Shown here one piece after another: positions 62,638-64,000 of a stretch of 64,000 bases of DNA (positions are counted from its first letter, which is position 1; the number at the start of each line of letters is the position of its first letter). The notes under the pieces were generated by a model. The model made no database searches. It saw only the letters and a list, made by a program, of their open reading frames with translations, and was not told where the DNA came from. Both the position numbers and the translations under genes were made by a program. The DNA comes from UBA8079 sp965205535 (lineage in GTDB: Bacteria > Pseudomonadota > Alphaproteobacteria > UBA6615): the NCBI GenBank assembly GCA_965205535.1, contig CBDBHH010000005.1:806001-870000 (forward strand), read 5' to 3'.

Positions 62638-64000
62638 CGGCCCACACCCCCGCCGTGCAATTCGGCTGCTTCGTATCGCGTCGATCCGACACCGGGTTCC
62701 GTATCAGCCAGACAATCCGGCTGTTCAGCGACGGCCCAGCCGTTCTTGCCGCTCTTCTTCGCCGCATACATGGCATCGTCCGCACGAATAAGCAGATCAC
62801 GCAGGGTTTCGCCGGATGCCGGTTCGAAACGCGCGATCCCGATCGACGCACCGAGCGGTTTTGCGGGGTCACCGGACCGATCGGCCATTTGCGACAGCAT
62901 CACCAGGAACTCATCCGCACGCTTCGTGGCACTGTCGATATCGAGATCATTGAGCCAGATCGCGAATTCGTCTCCCCCGAGCCGGGCCACCAGATCGTAG
63001 ATCCGGCTACAGGATGTCAGCATATTGGAAATATCACACAAGACGGTGTCACCGACCTCGTGACCGCGATTGTCATTGATGACCTTGAAGTTATCGAGAT
63101 CGACAAACAGCAATGCGCCGGATGTTCCGTCCCGCGCGGCGCGCGCCATCGACGCCTCGAGCGCGTCCTGGAAGGCACGCCTGTTCATCAATCCCGTCAG
63201 ACCATCGGTCTTCGACATATGTTCCAGATCACGCTGATCGGCGATCTGGCGCATGGCGATGGCAAGCTGGCCAGTCACGGCGCTCAGAATGGCATTCTCA
63301 TCCTCGTGCCAGCGAGGCGCCAGAACATTACGCATGAGCAAAACCGACCCGTTGACCGCGCCGTGATACCAGGTGCGACGACCGAACACGCGGTTCTCGC
63401 CAAACTCAACCTCGAACGTATCATTGTCATGGGCCAGATGTTCCGCCAAATGGGATTCATCGATCGTCTCCGGCCAACTGCCGTGGGTCGCCAGGATCTT
63501 CCACCCTTCATCGGGCGCATAGCTCATAACAGCCGCCTCGGAAGAGGTCGCCCGCCCGAGCATGGACGCGGCGGCCTCGAGCATCGCCTGCGGTCGTGCT
63601 TCTTCGCGAATCTGATTGACGATATAGGCAACCACCTGCTCACGGACCTTCGGCTGGGCCAATTCGCTGTCGCGGAGGCGTTCATGGGTCACATCGCGGC
63701 AAAGTCCACGGGCACCGAGCCACACTCCCTCGGGGCCGACATTCGGAACCGCAGAAGCCAGAAGGCACGCTTCGTTATTCTCGATGTCACGCAACCAGAC
63801 CTGCGCATGCACAACCGGCTTGCGCGCCTGGAAAGGCAGTTCGACATTCGCCGCTTCAGATTCGACGAGAAACTCATCGGGACGTCTTCCGAGCAAATCC
63901 TCAGGCGAGTAACCGAGCGCACCATGCGGCGACACAAATACGAAACGACCCTCGACATCGGTTTCCCAGGCGAAATCGCTCGATATGGTCACCAGATCGC
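62634..64000 (-). CDS. PAS-GAF-GGDEF diguanylate cyclase, 5' partial
   Basis: The frame stays open to base 64000, so the N-terminus is missing; the GTG at 63992 lies inside a PAS domain and is not the true start. About 455 residues are visible: PAS (to about 105), a GAF-like region (about 125-250) and a GGDEF domain. The active site RLGGDEF is intact and an inhibitory I-site, RIYD, lies five residues before it. It should make cyclic di-GMP from GTP. It overlaps the DUF2336 gene by four bases. Confidence 0.9.
   Translation of the reverse strand, partial: DLVTISSDFAWETDVEGRFVFVSPHGALGYSPEDLLGRRPDEFLVESEAANVELPFQARKPVVHAQVWLRDIENNEACLLASAVPNVGPEGVWLGARGLCRDVTHERLRDSELAQPKVREQVVAYIVNQIREEARPQAMLEAAASMLGRATSSEAAVMSYAPDEGWKILATHGSWPETIDESHLAEHLAHDNDTFEVEFGENRVFGRRTWYHGAVNGSVLLMRNVLAPRWHEDENAILSAVTGQLAIAMRQIADQRDLEHMSKTDGLTGLMNRRAFQDALEASMARAARDGTSGALLFVDLDNFKVINDNRGHEVGDTVLCDISNMLTSCSRIYDLVARLGGDEFAIWLNDLDIDSATKRADEFLVMLSQMADRSGDPAKPLGASIGIARFEPASGETLRDLLIRADDAMYAAKKSGKNGWAVAEQPDCLADTEPGVGSTRYEAAELHGGGVGR

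Overview
The window is a GC-rich stretch of bacterial chromosome, most likely from an alphaproteobacterium. The strongest sign is the order rpmH-rnpA-yidD-yidC-engB-argB (55694-60006), typical of that class. A DUF2336 gene, a membrane cytochrome-c urate oxidase (PuuD) and a DctPQM importer fit the same picture. I cannot name a genus.

Layout. (1) 1-8657, plus strand: the end of a TRAP importer (dctP partial, dctQ, dctM), then a promoter/operator and an aromatic-catabolism operon. The operon holds a 2Fe-2S/FAD reductase, an SDR, a PaaA-like diiron oxygenase, a gentisate 1,2-dioxygenase-like cupin, an unknown protein and an NDP-forming acyl-CoA synthetase alpha subunit. (2) 8667-11429, minus strand: copper ATPase and CueR with a textbook operator. 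(3) 11444-13090, minus strand: FAH-family hydrolase and SDR that may finish the aromatic pathway. (4) 13157-15008: DM13 protein and a PQQ sugar dehydrogenase. (5) 15203-20746: a two-component cluster whose hybrid kinase is frameshifted in its receiver, with an Rcp1-like regulator and a six-PAS kinase. (6) 20915-24872: two tandem extradiol-dioxygenase-like VOC proteins, a LOG protein, a short selenoprotein with an in-frame UGA (SelW-like, CxxU), UbiX and an unknown protein. (7) 24956-32169: a complete urate-to-glyoxylate route (puuD, LysR regulator, HIU hydrolase, PuuE-OHCU decarboxylase fusion, allantoicase, ureidoglycolate lyase, NCS2 permease). (8) 32224-38767: a decayed defence island beside a tRNA-Arg. 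An IS1595-type element without target duplications joins a beheaded restriction-modification helicase/methylase to a beheaded CD-NTase; an Xre/ImmA pair follows. (9) 39178-43861: lipoprotein, Lon-like protease, DUF4864 protein, xanthine phosphoribosyltransferase. (10) 43875-49586, minus strand: peptide importer without ATPase genes, with a P1 peptidase and an M20 hydrolase. (11) 49632-55516: RlmI, DUF547 protein, sensor kinase, flavin disulfide reductase and TVP38 protein. (12) 55694-60006: the housekeeping cluster. (13) 60036-64000, minus strand: an unknown protein split by an in-frame UGA, a DUF2336 protein and a PAS-GAF-GGDEF cyclase cut by the window edge.

The most notable signals are the SelW-like selenoprotein gene, which ordinary gene finding breaks at its UGA; a second in-frame UGA at 60438-60440 that is more likely a Trp-to-stop change; the PaaA-like oxygenase placed with a gentisate dioxygenase and CoA-ligase subunit; and the IS-joined remnant of a CBASS/R-M island.
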